Shown one piece after another: positions 7,878 through 15,251 of a DNA stretch of 24,211 nucleotides. Origin of the DNA: Paracoccaceae bacterium. Lineage in GTDB: Bacteria > Pseudomonadota > Alphaproteobacteria > Rhodobacterales > Rhodobacteraceae. The DNA is taken from NCBI GenBank assembly GCA_016764835.1, contig JAESRD010000322.1, positions 1 to 24,211 of the forward strand, given 5' to 3'. Below the pieces are notes generated by a model. That model was not told the DNA's origin, did no database searches, and saw only the letters and a list, made by a program, of their open reading frames with translations. Numbering within the stretch: position 1 is the first letter of the stretch; every line of letters begins with the position of its first letter. The translations under genes were made by a program, and so were the position numbers.

Positions 7878-9728
7878 ATGCAGATTGGTCTGGGGCTCGG
7901 CCCGCTTTATGCAACAAAAGTTAGCCAAAGTGTCGTCTTCGACCCTGCCAGTCTCTTTGTGAGTGGCGGGGGGGGCGCATTGTTTGATCCGTCAGATATG
8001 GCGACATTATACCAAGATGCGATGGGCATTTTGCCTGTTGGTGCGGTTGGTCAGCCTGTTGGCCTTATGCTCGATAAATCGAGCTGGGGCGGGCAGGGAC
8101 CTGGCGCTGTGCTGACCGCGAAGTTCGGCATTTCAACCATGTACCGGGGGCTTGAGGGCCCGTTTGATTACTATGTTGATGCCGGTGCTGGCTCAGACGC
8201 CAATGATGGGCTGAGCGCTGGTGCGGCTTGGGCCAGTTTGGAGAGCAAGCTGACTGTGGGCATTCTTACGGCTGCCACCACGACGCGGGTTCTGATCAAG
8301 GCTGGCACCTATACGGATCAGGCGATTGCGATCCTGAGCAGCCCGCCTGCGGGGGCGGTGCTTGAGCTGGTCTTTGAGCCCGGCTGCGTGGTGAATTACA
8401 CGCTTGGCACCAATAAAAGTGCGACCGATGCCAGCGCGGGTGCGATGATACGCATCTATGGCAACGGGCTGCACATTACCGGGTTTAACGCCGGTACTGG
8501 CAACGGCATTGGTTGTTCTGACGGCACGATTGAGGCCTATGATTGCGAAATTAGCAACTGTGTTGACGGGATTTCGGCGCATGGTACGGGCATGGCGCGG
8601 GCCTATGATTGTGTGTTTCGTGACTGCACTAAATATGCGTTTGTGCATGTCGGCAGCTCAACATCCGAGCATTATCGGTGCCAGTTTGATGATAGCGGTG
8701 CTACCGCGTCGCAGGGTGTTGGCGCGCTGACCGGCACGAGTTGTACGGCGCTGTTTGAAGATTGTGTGTTTTTGGCGCAACCGGCCAAAACCCGGATCAG
8801 CTTTAACGCGTCAACGCTGACGCGGTGTCAGCTGGGCACATTGACCCAGCGGGTTGAGCTGGTCGCGGCGGCGGGCTCCGCGACGCAGGTTACGGCAAGT
8901 TTTGTCAACGCCAATCAGGATGCAAATTCTGTTTTGACGTTTGACGAATGCTACGGATTTTTGACATTCCGTCAGCGCGGGCCGGGCGCTATTACGGTGC
9001 GCAACTGCGTTATTGCGGGGCCAGCGACGGGGCTGAACGAGTTTATTCGTGTCAATTTTGATCCCGGTGTTGGGGCAAACTTTACCATTGAGGATAACAT
9101 CTTCACTGGTGCGTGGAACTTTATCTATGTTGACGCGGCCAATGCCGGATATATGGCGGCGGCGGGCAGCACATTTGCCAATAACATTCTGAGCGACGGC
9201 AAGGCATTCGACGCTGATTTGATCAGCGCTGGGGTGTCGATTAGTGGTACTATTTACGCCGATCCACTGGTTGGGAGTGCGGACACGCTGCTGATGGCTG
9301 ACTATGTCTTTGGTGTCGGTTCACCCGCTATTGGCGCGGGCACCAGTGCTGATATTGGCTTTAGCACTGGCATTGAGCGGATAGTTCAGCAGGTGCGTGG
9401 GCCAGATGGTGTACCGGGAGCGCATGCCGTGCAGATTGGCGCGGGGCTGCGGCCGCTTTACCAATCTGGTGGCGGGCTGAGCTGGTTGGCGTTTGACCAG
9501 ACCGATGACTTGTTGAGCGCAGAAATGCCGGATCTTGGCAGTGCCGCGGTTGAAGCGCATGGCAATGCGTCTGGTGCAAATGTGGCGACCGGGCTGAGCA
9601 TCGGCGCGGGCAGCAGAGCGCTGCCTGCCCCACCCCAGCTATATGCCTATGTTGCGACAGAAGGACCGCTCGATGGGCCGAGCATCACCGGGATAAACAC
9701 TTGGTTGGCGCAAAAGTCAGGGCAGTAG
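7878..9728 (+). CDS. Phage/GTA-like spike fibre with right-handed beta-helix (GhsB-like)
   Basis: This 616-residue protein starts at ATG 7878, with GGGAG overlapping the end of the upstream gene. Residues 35-68 carry the phage-type motif FDPSDMATLYQDAMG followed by GQPVGLMLDKS, common in tail and spike proteins. Residues 98-125 (YYVDAGAGSDANDGLS...AW) begin a right-handed beta-helix that runs to about 500 with many short repeats such as YDCEISNC, YDCVFRDC and FEDCVF. Residues 519-528 (QIGAGLRPLY) repeat the N-terminal QIGLGLGPLY. The C-terminal 80 residues look like a shortened LamG-type end (LYAYVATEGPL...TWLAQK). The protein probably trimerises on the base protein and may bind or cut polysaccharide; no catalytic residues can be named. 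A G8 tract lies at codons 31-33. Confidence 0.72.
   Translation: MQIGLGLGPLYATKVSQSVVFDPASLFVSGGGGALFDPSDMATLYQDAMGILPVGAVGQPVGLMLDKSSWGGQGPGAVLTAKFGISTMYRGLEGPFDYYVDAGAGSDANDGLSAGAAWASLESKLTVGILTAATTTRVLIKAGTYTDQAIAILSSPPAGAVLELVFEPGCVVNYTLGTNKSATDASAGAMIRIYGNGLHITGFNAGTGNGIGCSDGTIEAYDCEISNCVDGISAHGTGMARAYDCVFRDCTKYAFVHVGSSTSEHYRCQFDDSGATASQGVGALTGTSCTALFEDCVFLAQPAKTRISFNASTLTRCQLGTLTQRVELVAAAGSATQVTASFVNANQDANSVLTFDECYGFLTFRQRGPGAITVRNCVIAGPATGLNEFIRVNFDPGVGANFTIEDNIFTGAWNFIYVDAANAGYMAAAGSTFANNILSDGKAFDADLISAGVSISGTIYADPLVGSADTLLMADYVFGVGSPAIGAGTSADIGFSTGIERIVQQVRGPDGVPGAHAVQIGAGLRPLYQSGGGLSWLAFDQTDDLLSAEMPDLGSAAVEAHGNASGANVATGLSIGAGSRALPAPPQLYAYVATEGPLDGPSITGINTWLAQKSGQ
7968..7975 (+). repeat. 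G8 homopolymer tract near the start of the spike gene
   Basis: Eight consecutive G bases encode Gly31-Gly33 of the spike. Gain or loss of one base would shift the frame before the beta-helix. Tracts of this length can slip; whether this one does is unknown. Confidence 0.9.
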
Positions 9729-9735
9729 TCTGGTA

Positions 9736-9768
9736 TCCGGCCGCATGATAAGCGATTATGCGGCCGGA
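9736..9768 (+). terminator. 11-bp perfect hairpin between spike gene and phosphatase gene
   Basis: TCCGGCCGCAT (9736-9746) and ATGCGGCCGGA (9758-9768) are exact reverse complements around an 11-nt loop. It begins 7 bases after the spike stop codon. There is no T-tract afterwards, so it may stabilise the mRNA 3' end or attenuate rather than act as a full intrinsic terminator. Confidence 0.5.
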
Positions 9769-9787
9769 ATGACCGAAGGCTTGCCCG

Positions 9788-10540
9788 ATGACACGGCTGA
9801 CAGATCTTATTGCGCCGGTGATACGGCGCTTTTTACCGCCTAAATTTACAGCAGAGTTACGCCCGGGTGAAAAGCTGGCTGTGATTGGCGATGTTCATGG
9901 CTGCACCACTGAGCTTGTGGCGCTGCTTGACACCCTAAAAAGCGAAGCGCCTGAGCATCAGATTGTATTTGTCGGCGATTATGTTGACCGGGGCGAAGAC
10001 AGCGCCGGGGTTCTGGCTTTGCTGTTTGAACAACCCGACTTCATTTGCCTGATGGGAAATCACGAAGTCATGTGTCTTGAGTTTTTGGACCAGCCAGAAG
10101 ACCGCGGTCGCCGCTGGCTGCGCAATGGCGGGCTGCAAACGCTGAGCAGCTACGGGATAGGAAATATTTCTGACATTGCCAGCCCAGACAAGCTGCTTGC
10201 CGCGCGCGATGCGTTGGCGGCGGCGATGGGGGCGCCGCTGATCGCTTGGATGCGAGATTTGCCATATCAATGGAAAAGCGGAAATATCTGCATCACTCAT
10301 GCCGGTGCTGATCCTGATCTGGCAATGTATCAGCAGGCGCAGAGGTCACTGATATGGGGCCATCCCAAGTTTACCACAAGAGCGCGGGGCGACGGGCTAT
10401 GGGTTGTGCATGGTCATGTTATCCAGCCTGAGGCTAGTGCAATTGACGGCCGGATTGGTGTTGATACTGGTGCATTTGCCACGGGCAGGCTGAGCGCAGC
10501 ACTGATTGATGATGCCGCGTTGCGCTTTTGCACGTCCTGA
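9788..10540 (+). CDS. PPP-family metallophosphoesterase (serine/threonine phosphatase-like)
   Basis: This 250-residue cytoplasmic protein has the complete binuclear-metal motif set: GDVHG (34-38), GDYVDRG (63-69), GNHE (90-93), a later His in ITHAGAD, and VVHGH near the C-terminus. This order is that of bacterial PPP phosphatases and ApaH-like enzymes. The substrate could be a phosphoprotein, a dinucleotide or another phosphoester; the sequence does not decide. It lies between the spike pair and the export genes. A role in countering phosphorylation in polysaccharide control is possible but only suggested by position. It is separated from the spike gene by a strong hairpin and from YjbH by 56 bp with a possible promoter. 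Confidence 0.85.
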   Translation: MTRLTDLIAPVIRRFLPPKFTAELRPGEKLAVIGDVHGCTTELVALLDTLKSEAPEHQIVFVGDYVDRGEDSAGVLALLFEQPDFICLMGNHEVMCLEFLDQPEDRGRRWLRNGGLQTLSSYGIGNISDIASPDKLLAARDALAAAMGAPLIAWMRDLPYQWKSGNICITHAGADPDLAMYQQAQRSLIWGHPKFTTRARGDGLWVVHGHVIQPEASAIDGRIGVDTGAFATGRLSAALIDDAALRFCTS

Positions 10541-10569
10541 TTGAAAAATAAATTATAGCCCTGTATTGT
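10541..10569 (+). promoter_or_regulatory. Possible sigma70-type promoter for the yjbH-yjbF-wza unit
   Basis: TTGAAA (10541-10546), a 17-nt AT-rich spacer and TATTGT (10564-10569) match -35 and -10 elements at 5/6 and 4/6 positions by my count. It lies between the phosphatase stop and the YjbH start in a locally AT-rich patch. The resulting leader would be only about 20 nt. Confidence 0.35.
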
Positions 10570-10596
10570 CGGAAATTTCGGCGTAATACCAATGCG

Positions 10597-12738
10597 ATGG
10601 CACGTTTGTTTCGAAATACCGGCCTCGTCGGACTTTGCGTTGCGCTGATTGCGCCAGGTTTTGTAGCTTTTCAAGCACAGGCCCAAAATGTGACGGCGGA
10701 AAGCACCGGATTGCGGGCACCGGTATCATATAATACTTACGGCGTTCCGGGGCTGATCGACATGCCCAGCGGCCGCTCGGCCCCTGACGGCGAAGTCGCC
10801 CTGACCTACAGTCATTTTCAGAACACCACGCGCGACACGCTGACCTTTCAGATGACGCCGCGCTTGTCGGGCAGTTTTCGCTATTCGCTGCTGCATGACA
10901 TTCGCCCCGATGGCGGCGACACACTTTACGACTATGTATTTGATCGCAGCTTCTCGCTCAAATACCTGTTGGTTGAAGAGGGCACATACGTGCCGGCGAT
11001 CTCGGTTGGGGTGAACGACTTTCTCGGCACCAGCTTCTTTAGCTCTGAATATGTCGCGGCAACCAAGTCTGTTGGTCGCGGTATTCAGGTAACCCTTGGT
11101 CTTGGTTGGGGGCGGCTGGGCACGGTAAACGGCTTTGATAATCCGCTGAGTTTCTTGGGCGACGGCTGGGACACGCGCGGCGCACGCTCGCAAACCGCGA
11201 CCGGCGGGCAAATCGACACAAGCAATCTGTTTCACGGCGATGCGGCTTTGTTCGGCGGGATCGAATGGCAGGCCACTGAGCGGCTGCGTTTTGTCGCCGA
11301 ATATTCATCAGATGCTTATCCGCATGAAGATGGTTCGGCCTTTGACGTAAACGCCCCGTTTAATATTGGCGCGTCTTATGCGGCGACCGACAGGCTGACT
11401 GTCAGTGCCAACTACCTTTATGGCTCAGAGCTGGGCTTTCAGCTGACATATGCGCTCAACCCCGATATTCCGCCGATGGGGCCGGGGCTGCGTGTGTCGC
11501 CGCTGCCGGTGCGCCGGGCCGCAGACTTTGTTGGCGGGCGCAGTATCGGCGCTGTGCGGTCGAATACTGAGGCGGCGATGGAAGGCCAGGGCATTGCTTT
11601 GCACGGGCTACGCATGGGCGGGGCGCGCGCACGGGTTGAGATTGAAAACACATCCTATCCGGCAACGGCGCAGGCGGTGGGCCGGGCGGCGCGGATATTG
11701 ACGCGAACTTTGCCTGAAAATATCGAAGAATTTGAGATCATTGTTATGTCGCAAGGCGTGGCTATTACATCGGTGGTGCTTAGCCGTCGCGATCTTGAAA
11801 GTCTGGAGAACGATGTAGATGGCGCATGGGCCAGCTATGCCCGCGCTCAGATTAGCGGTGTGACGGGCATGGCCGAGCCACTGCCGGGGCTATATCCGCA
11901 GCTGCATTACGGCATAGCCCCCTATATTGCGCCGAGCTTCTTTGACCCCGACCAGCCACTGCGCGCTGACCTTGGCGTTGATATTTACGCCGATTATCGC
12001 CCCCGGCCGGGGCTGAACATCTCGGGCGCTATCCGCCAGCGGATTGTTGGCACGCTTGACCAATCAACCCGCGTCTCAGACTCGATCCTGCCGCATGTGC
12101 GCAGCGACTCGAACCTTTATGATGGCGGCGGCGGTACGACCATTCCGCGCCTCACGGCGGCGTATTACTTCCGCCCCGGACAAGAGCTCTTTGGCCGGGT
12201 AACAGTTGGCTATCTTGAACCAATGTTTGCAGGCGCTTCGGCTGAGCTATTATGGAAACCAAATGACAGCCGGTTCGCTGTTGGCGCAGAGCTGAACTAT
12301 GCCCACCAGCGTGACTTTGACCAGCTGTTTGGTCTGCAAGACTATAACATCGTTAACGGCCATATCTCGGGCTATTGGGATATGGGGCGCGGCTATCACG
12401 GCCAGCTCGATGTTGGCCGCTACTTGGCGGGCGATTGGGGCGGCACCTTGTCGCTCGACCGCGAGTTTGAAAGCGGCTGGCGGCTGGGCGCTTTTGCAAC
12501 ACTTACCGATGTACCATTTGATGATTTTGGCGAGGGCGCGTTTGACAAAGGTATCCGGGTGACGGTGCCTGTCAGCTGGATCAACGGCCAGCCGACGCAG
12601 ACCAGCTCAAACATTACCCTGCGCCCAGTGTGGCGCGACGGCGGCGCGCGGCTTAATGTTGACGGGCGGCTTTATGAAACTGTGCGCCAGTCACAAGAAC
12701 CGGCTTTGTTCGATAGCTGGGGCAGGTTCTGGCAATGA
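10597..12738 (+). CDS. yjbH: YjbH-family exopolysaccharide outer-membrane protein
   Basis: The protein has 713 residues, matching YjbH (about 700). Residues 1-30 form a signal peptide with a likely cut after AQA (26-29), so it is exported. The mature N-terminus SYNTYGVPGLIDMPSGR (44-60) is the conserved YjbH opening. The rest is rich in alternating aromatic and polar segments and ends in F-W-Q, which suggests an outer-membrane beta-barrel. YjbEFGH in enterobacteria is tied to exopolysaccharide production, with YjbH as the probable outer-membrane part. Here it overlaps the YjbF-like lipoprotein gene by 4 bp (ATGA) and a Wza-like exporter follows. There is no clear ribosome binding site before ATG 10597. 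A YjbE or YjbG gene is not seen. Confidence 0.88.
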   Translation: MARLFRNTGLVGLCVALIAPGFVAFQAQAQNVTAESTGLRAPVSYNTYGVPGLIDMPSGRSAPDGEVALTYSHFQNTTRDTLTFQMTPRLSGSFRYSLLHDIRPDGGDTLYDYVFDRSFSLKYLLVEEGTYVPAISVGVNDFLGTSFFSSEYVAATKSVGRGIQVTLGLGWGRLGTVNGFDNPLSFLGDGWDTRGARSQTATGGQIDTSNLFHGDAALFGGIEWQATERLRFVAEYSSDAYPHEDGSAFDVNAPFNIGASYAATDRLTVSANYLYGSELGFQLTYALNPDIPPMGPGLRVSPLPVRRAADFVGGRSIGAVRSNTEAAMEGQGIALHGLRMGGARARVEIENTSYPATAQAVGRAARILTRTLPENIEEFEIIVMSQGVAITSVVLSRRDLESLENDVDGAWASYARAQISGVTGMAEPLPGLYPQLHYGIAPYIAPSFFDPDQPLRADLGVDIYADYRPRPGLNISGAIRQRIVGTLDQSTRVSDSILPHVRSDSNLYDGGGGTTIPRLTAAYYFRPGQELFGRVTVGYLEPMFAGASAELLWKPNDSRFAVGAELNYAHQRDFDQLFGLQDYNIVNGHISGYWDMGRGYHGQLDVGRYLAGDWGGTLSLDREFESGWRLGAFATLTDVPFDDFGEGAFDKGIRVTVPVSWINGQPTQTSSNITLRPVWRDGGARLNVDGRLYETVRQSQEPALFDSWGRFWQ

Positions 12739-13367
12739 CCCGCTTTGTTGGCATATTGACGGCAGCAACTTTGTTGCTCACCGGCTGTAGCGGCGGGCTG
12801 AGCCAACTGACAGACACGCTGTTTGGCCGCGATGTGCCTGCAAACAACGCCCGCGCCAGCCTAACCCGCGCGCAAATTGACGGGGCAGGCCGCTTGCTGT
12901 TGCTGGCCGAATTGCCCGAGCTGGGCCTGTCAGCGACGCTGGCGCAGGTGGCGCATAATGGCGCGGTTGAGGTTTGGACCACCGCTGACGGGGTCACGCT
13001 TTCGCTCAACAATGGTGTCTTGGTGGCCACGCGGGCCTTGGGCTACGATCTGATTTCGGCTGATGTGTCAGGCACATTGGCCGCTCTAAACGGCGGGGGT
13101 GGCGCAGATTACCCCCGTATTCACTCTTACCTTGGCGGTAATGGCCAAACGGTATTTCGATCATTCATATGCTCATTATCAGCCCCCGTGGCTGAGAGCT
13201 TTGTCAGTTTTGAGCGGCAGCGGCAGACACACCGCTATACGGAAACGTGCCACTCAAGCGACGTTATGATTGAAAACACCTATTGGCTTGGTCATGAAGG
13301 GGCAATGTGGCGCGCGCGCCAATGGGTCGGCCCTGAAATTGGCTACTTGACGACCGAAAAACTATAA
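12735..13367 (+). CDS. yjbF: YjbF/GfcB-family polysaccharide lipoprotein
   Basis: This 210-residue protein is close to E. coli YjbF in size. Residues 1-17 are a lipoprotein signal peptide with the lipobox LTGC and lipidated Cys18; Ser at +2 favours outer-membrane sorting. The C-terminal half contains a Cys pair (FICSLS, TETCHS) and the family-like ending NTYWLG...WRARQWVGP. GfcB/YmcC/YjbF lipoproteins accompany group 4 capsule and exopolysaccharide export genes; their molecular role is not well established. The start overlaps the YjbH stop by 4 bp, so the two products are probably made together. Two hairpins separate it from the exporter gene downstream. Confidence 0.85.
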   Translation: MTRFVGILTAATLLLTGCSGGLSQLTDTLFGRDVPANNARASLTRAQIDGAGRLLLLAELPELGLSATLAQVAHNGAVEVWTTADGVTLSLNNGVLVATRALGYDLISADVSGTLAALNGGGGADYPRIHSYLGGNGQTVFRSFICSLSAPVAESFVSFERQRQTHRYTETCHSSDVMIENTYWLGHEGAMWRARQWVGPEIGYLTTEKL

Positions 13368-13368
13368 A

Positions 13369-13399
13369 ACGCAAAAGGGCCGCAAAGTGCCCATTGCGT
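13369..13399 (+). other. Stem-loop in the gap between yjbF and the exporter gene
   Basis: ACGCAA (13369-13374) pairs with TTGCGT (13394-13399), and inside it GGGC (13377-13380) pairs with GCCC (13389-13392). It starts one base after the yjbF stop codon and lacks a T-tract. It may be an mRNA processing or stability element. Confidence 0.45.
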
Positions 13400-13412
13400 G
13401 AGGCAGAACAGA

Positions 13413-13427
13413 TCAGGCTTGGCCTGA
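13413..13427 (+). other. Small hairpin upstream of the exporter ribosome binding site
   Basis: TCAGGC and GCCTGA are perfect complements around a 3-nt loop. The hairpin ends 5 nt before the AGAGGA ribosome binding site of the Wza-like gene, so it could affect initiation. Confidence 0.4.
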
Positions 13428-13443
13428 GAGCAGAGGATTAACC

Positions 13444-14802
13444 ATGCGCAGGATATCAGCGATCCGGGCGGGGCTTGTTAGCACCGCACTTGGTCTTGCG
13501 GGCTGCGGGCTGACATACTTCAGCCCCACCGTTAGCCAACAGGCTCAGGGGCTTGACGTGCGCGTTATGCCGATCACCCGTGAGAACATTATTCTGGCCA
13601 ACCGCCAAGCCTATACACCGCGCAATTTGCCGGGCTACTTTAGTCAGGTCACGGGCGGCGGCAATCTGCGCGGCACCAGTACGTTGCCACCGGCGCCGCA
13701 AGTGCCAGATGTGCAGGTTGGCAGGCTAGAGCTGCGGCCGCCGCCTAATGGCGCTGGTGGGCCGTACCGTATTGGCATTGGCGATGTTGTGCGGCTGGCG
13801 ACGCGGGTGGCCACTGTCAGCCCAGATGCATGGACCGGCGGTGCGGCATCTGAAAACAACCGCCAGAACTACACTGTGCGTGATGATGGCGCGGTAACCA
13901 TCCCTGAAATCGGCTCTATTCCGCTGGCGAATATGACCATTGAAGAGGCCGAAGCCTCGCTGTTTCGTCGCTTTGTCGAAAGTGGGCTAGACCCGGCCTT
14001 TGCTCTTGAAATTGCGGGGTTTAATTCGGCGCGTATCAATGTGGGCGGCGCCGTTGGTTCGGCCTCGGTTATCCCGATCACGCTCAGCCCGCCGACACTG
14101 GCCGAAGCGCTGACCCTTGCGGGCGGTGTCCGCGTGGGCGATCCACAATTTGGCTCAATCCGTATCTACCGCGACGGCACACTCTATCAGATACCTTTGC
14201 GCGACTATAACCGGCTGGGTGAGCTGCGGGCGCTGACCATGGTCGCGGGTGACAGTGTGTTTGTCGATACCGGCTATGATCTTGACCGGGCGCTCAACTA
14301 TTATGAGCAACAGGTGAACCTGACCGTTCTGCGCCGGGCTGACAGGACGCAAGCGCTGCTTGAGTTGCAAAACGAGGTGGCGCTGCGCCGCGCCACGTTA
14401 GACGAGGCGCGCGGCCTGTTTCAGGCGCGCACCGATCTCGGTGCTGAGGAACGTGACTATGTCTATCTCGCCGGTGAGGTGAATGAGCAAAGCCGGTTTG
14501 CGCTGCCTTATGGCCGCCAAGCCAGCCTTGCCGATGTGCTCTATGGCAGCGGCGGGTTTAGCACCGAAACCGGCAATCCAGCGCAGATTTATGTCTTGCG
14601 CGCCGGGGTAGGGGTAGAGGGTTTTGGTGCCGTCACCGCTTGGCATTTGGACGCCTCAAATGCCGTCAACCTTACCTTGGCCACGCAGATGGAAATGCGC
14701 CCTGACGACATCATCTTTATCGAAGAACAGCCGATCACGCGGTGGAACCGGGCTTTGCAGCAACTATTCCCACCACTGATCACGGCGGCTGTTGGCGGCT
14801 AG
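13444..14802 (+). CDS. Wza-like outer-membrane polysaccharide export lipoprotein
   Basis: This 452-residue protein is predicted to form the outer-membrane export channel. The lipobox LAGC puts the lipid on Cys21. Residues 108-200 form the Poly_export domain (YRIGIGDVVRLAT ... YTVRDDGAVTIPEIG). SLBB-type segments follow: INVGGAVG near 198-205 with the ALTLAGGV module, and a second one starting at YVYLAGEVN (339-347) with LADVLYGSGG. The C-terminus ITRWNRALQQLFPPL (431-445) is an amphipathic helix like the one Wza uses to cross the outer membrane. It is longer than Wza (about 380); the extra part includes a charged, probably helical stretch at 285-335. AGAGGA precedes the ATG. The inner-membrane copolymerase partner is not in the window. 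Confidence 0.92.
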   Translation: MRRISAIRAGLVSTALGLAGCGLTYFSPTVSQQAQGLDVRVMPITRENIILANRQAYTPRNLPGYFSQVTGGGNLRGTSTLPPAPQVPDVQVGRLELRPPPNGAGGPYRIGIGDVVRLATRVATVSPDAWTGGAASENNRQNYTVRDDGAVTIPEIGSIPLANMTIEEAEASLFRRFVESGLDPAFALEIAGFNSARINVGGAVGSASVIPITLSPPTLAEALTLAGGVRVGDPQFGSIRIYRDGTLYQIPLRDYNRLGELRALTMVAGDSVFVDTGYDLDRALNYYEQQVNLTVLRRADRTQALLELQNEVALRRATLDEARGLFQARTDLGAEERDYVYLAGEVNEQSRFALPYGRQASLADVLYGSGGFSTETGNPAQIYVLRAGVGVEGFGAVTAWHLDASNAVNLTLATQMEMRPDDIIFIEEQPITRWNRALQQLFPPLITAAVGG

Positions 14803-14883
14803 CTGACGGCGCGGATACGCCTTTGATTCTGTGCCTTATTGTGGTGGTGCGGCATGGCCTTTGGCTGTGCGGCGCCCCTGCGG

Positions 14884-14930
14884 GCCGGGCTGAGGCCTCG
14901 CGTGACGCATGGTCAGGCCCGGCTAATTTT
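14884..14930 (+). terminator. Probable terminator of the export unit
   Basis: GCCGGGCTGA (14884-14893) pairs with TCA-G-GCCCGGC (14913-14923) with one bulged G. A small inner GCGT/ACGC pair extends the stem, and TAATTTT follows. It is 81 bp beyond the exporter stop codon and precedes a long gap. Confidence 0.5.
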
Positions 14931-15251
14931 ATGCAAAACCGTACCGATTTTATCTAAAAGTCGGGGCTCTCTGCGGGGCCAAAAACCGCAAATTCAGCCC
15001 AAATTAACAGCGTATTCAACCGGCTCTGCTTGGATTGGTGAGTATCGCGGCAGCGCTGGGCCGTCGGCGGGTTTTTGCAGGGCTAGATAAGAACAGACGC
15101 CTGCCATGAATGCGCCACACCCTAAAACCAAGTTGGCCATGAATGAAAGGGCCAGCTTTGCGCTGCCTGATGAGAGCGATGCGACGAAAGTATAGCGATG
15201 CCGCGCAAAAGCGTTGGCTGAGTGAAGTGAATGAGTTTTGAAGGGCTTTTA
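14931..15251. other. Intergenic gap with no supported gene, upstream of the secretion system
   Basis: The whole gap between the exporter and the ABC transporter is about 450 bp. Besides the hairpin at 14884-14930 there is a weaker stem CCGATTTT/AAAA-TCGG at 14944-14964. A 29-codon open frame starts at ATG 15107 but has no ribosome binding site and no recognisable product. The secretion system promoter should lie here, but I could not identify convincing -35 and -10 elements. Confidence 0.5.

Noticed and set aside
7616..9728. A prophage remnant
   Set aside because: No integrase, capsid, portal, terminase or attachment-site repeat is seen around the spike genes, and base composition looks like that of the neighbours by eye. 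A domesticated spike locus is a better explanation.
15107..15196. 29-codon open frame in the gap before the secretion system
   Set aside because: There is no ribosome binding site and no signal, membrane or conserved pattern in the peptide. A frame of this length is expected by chance.
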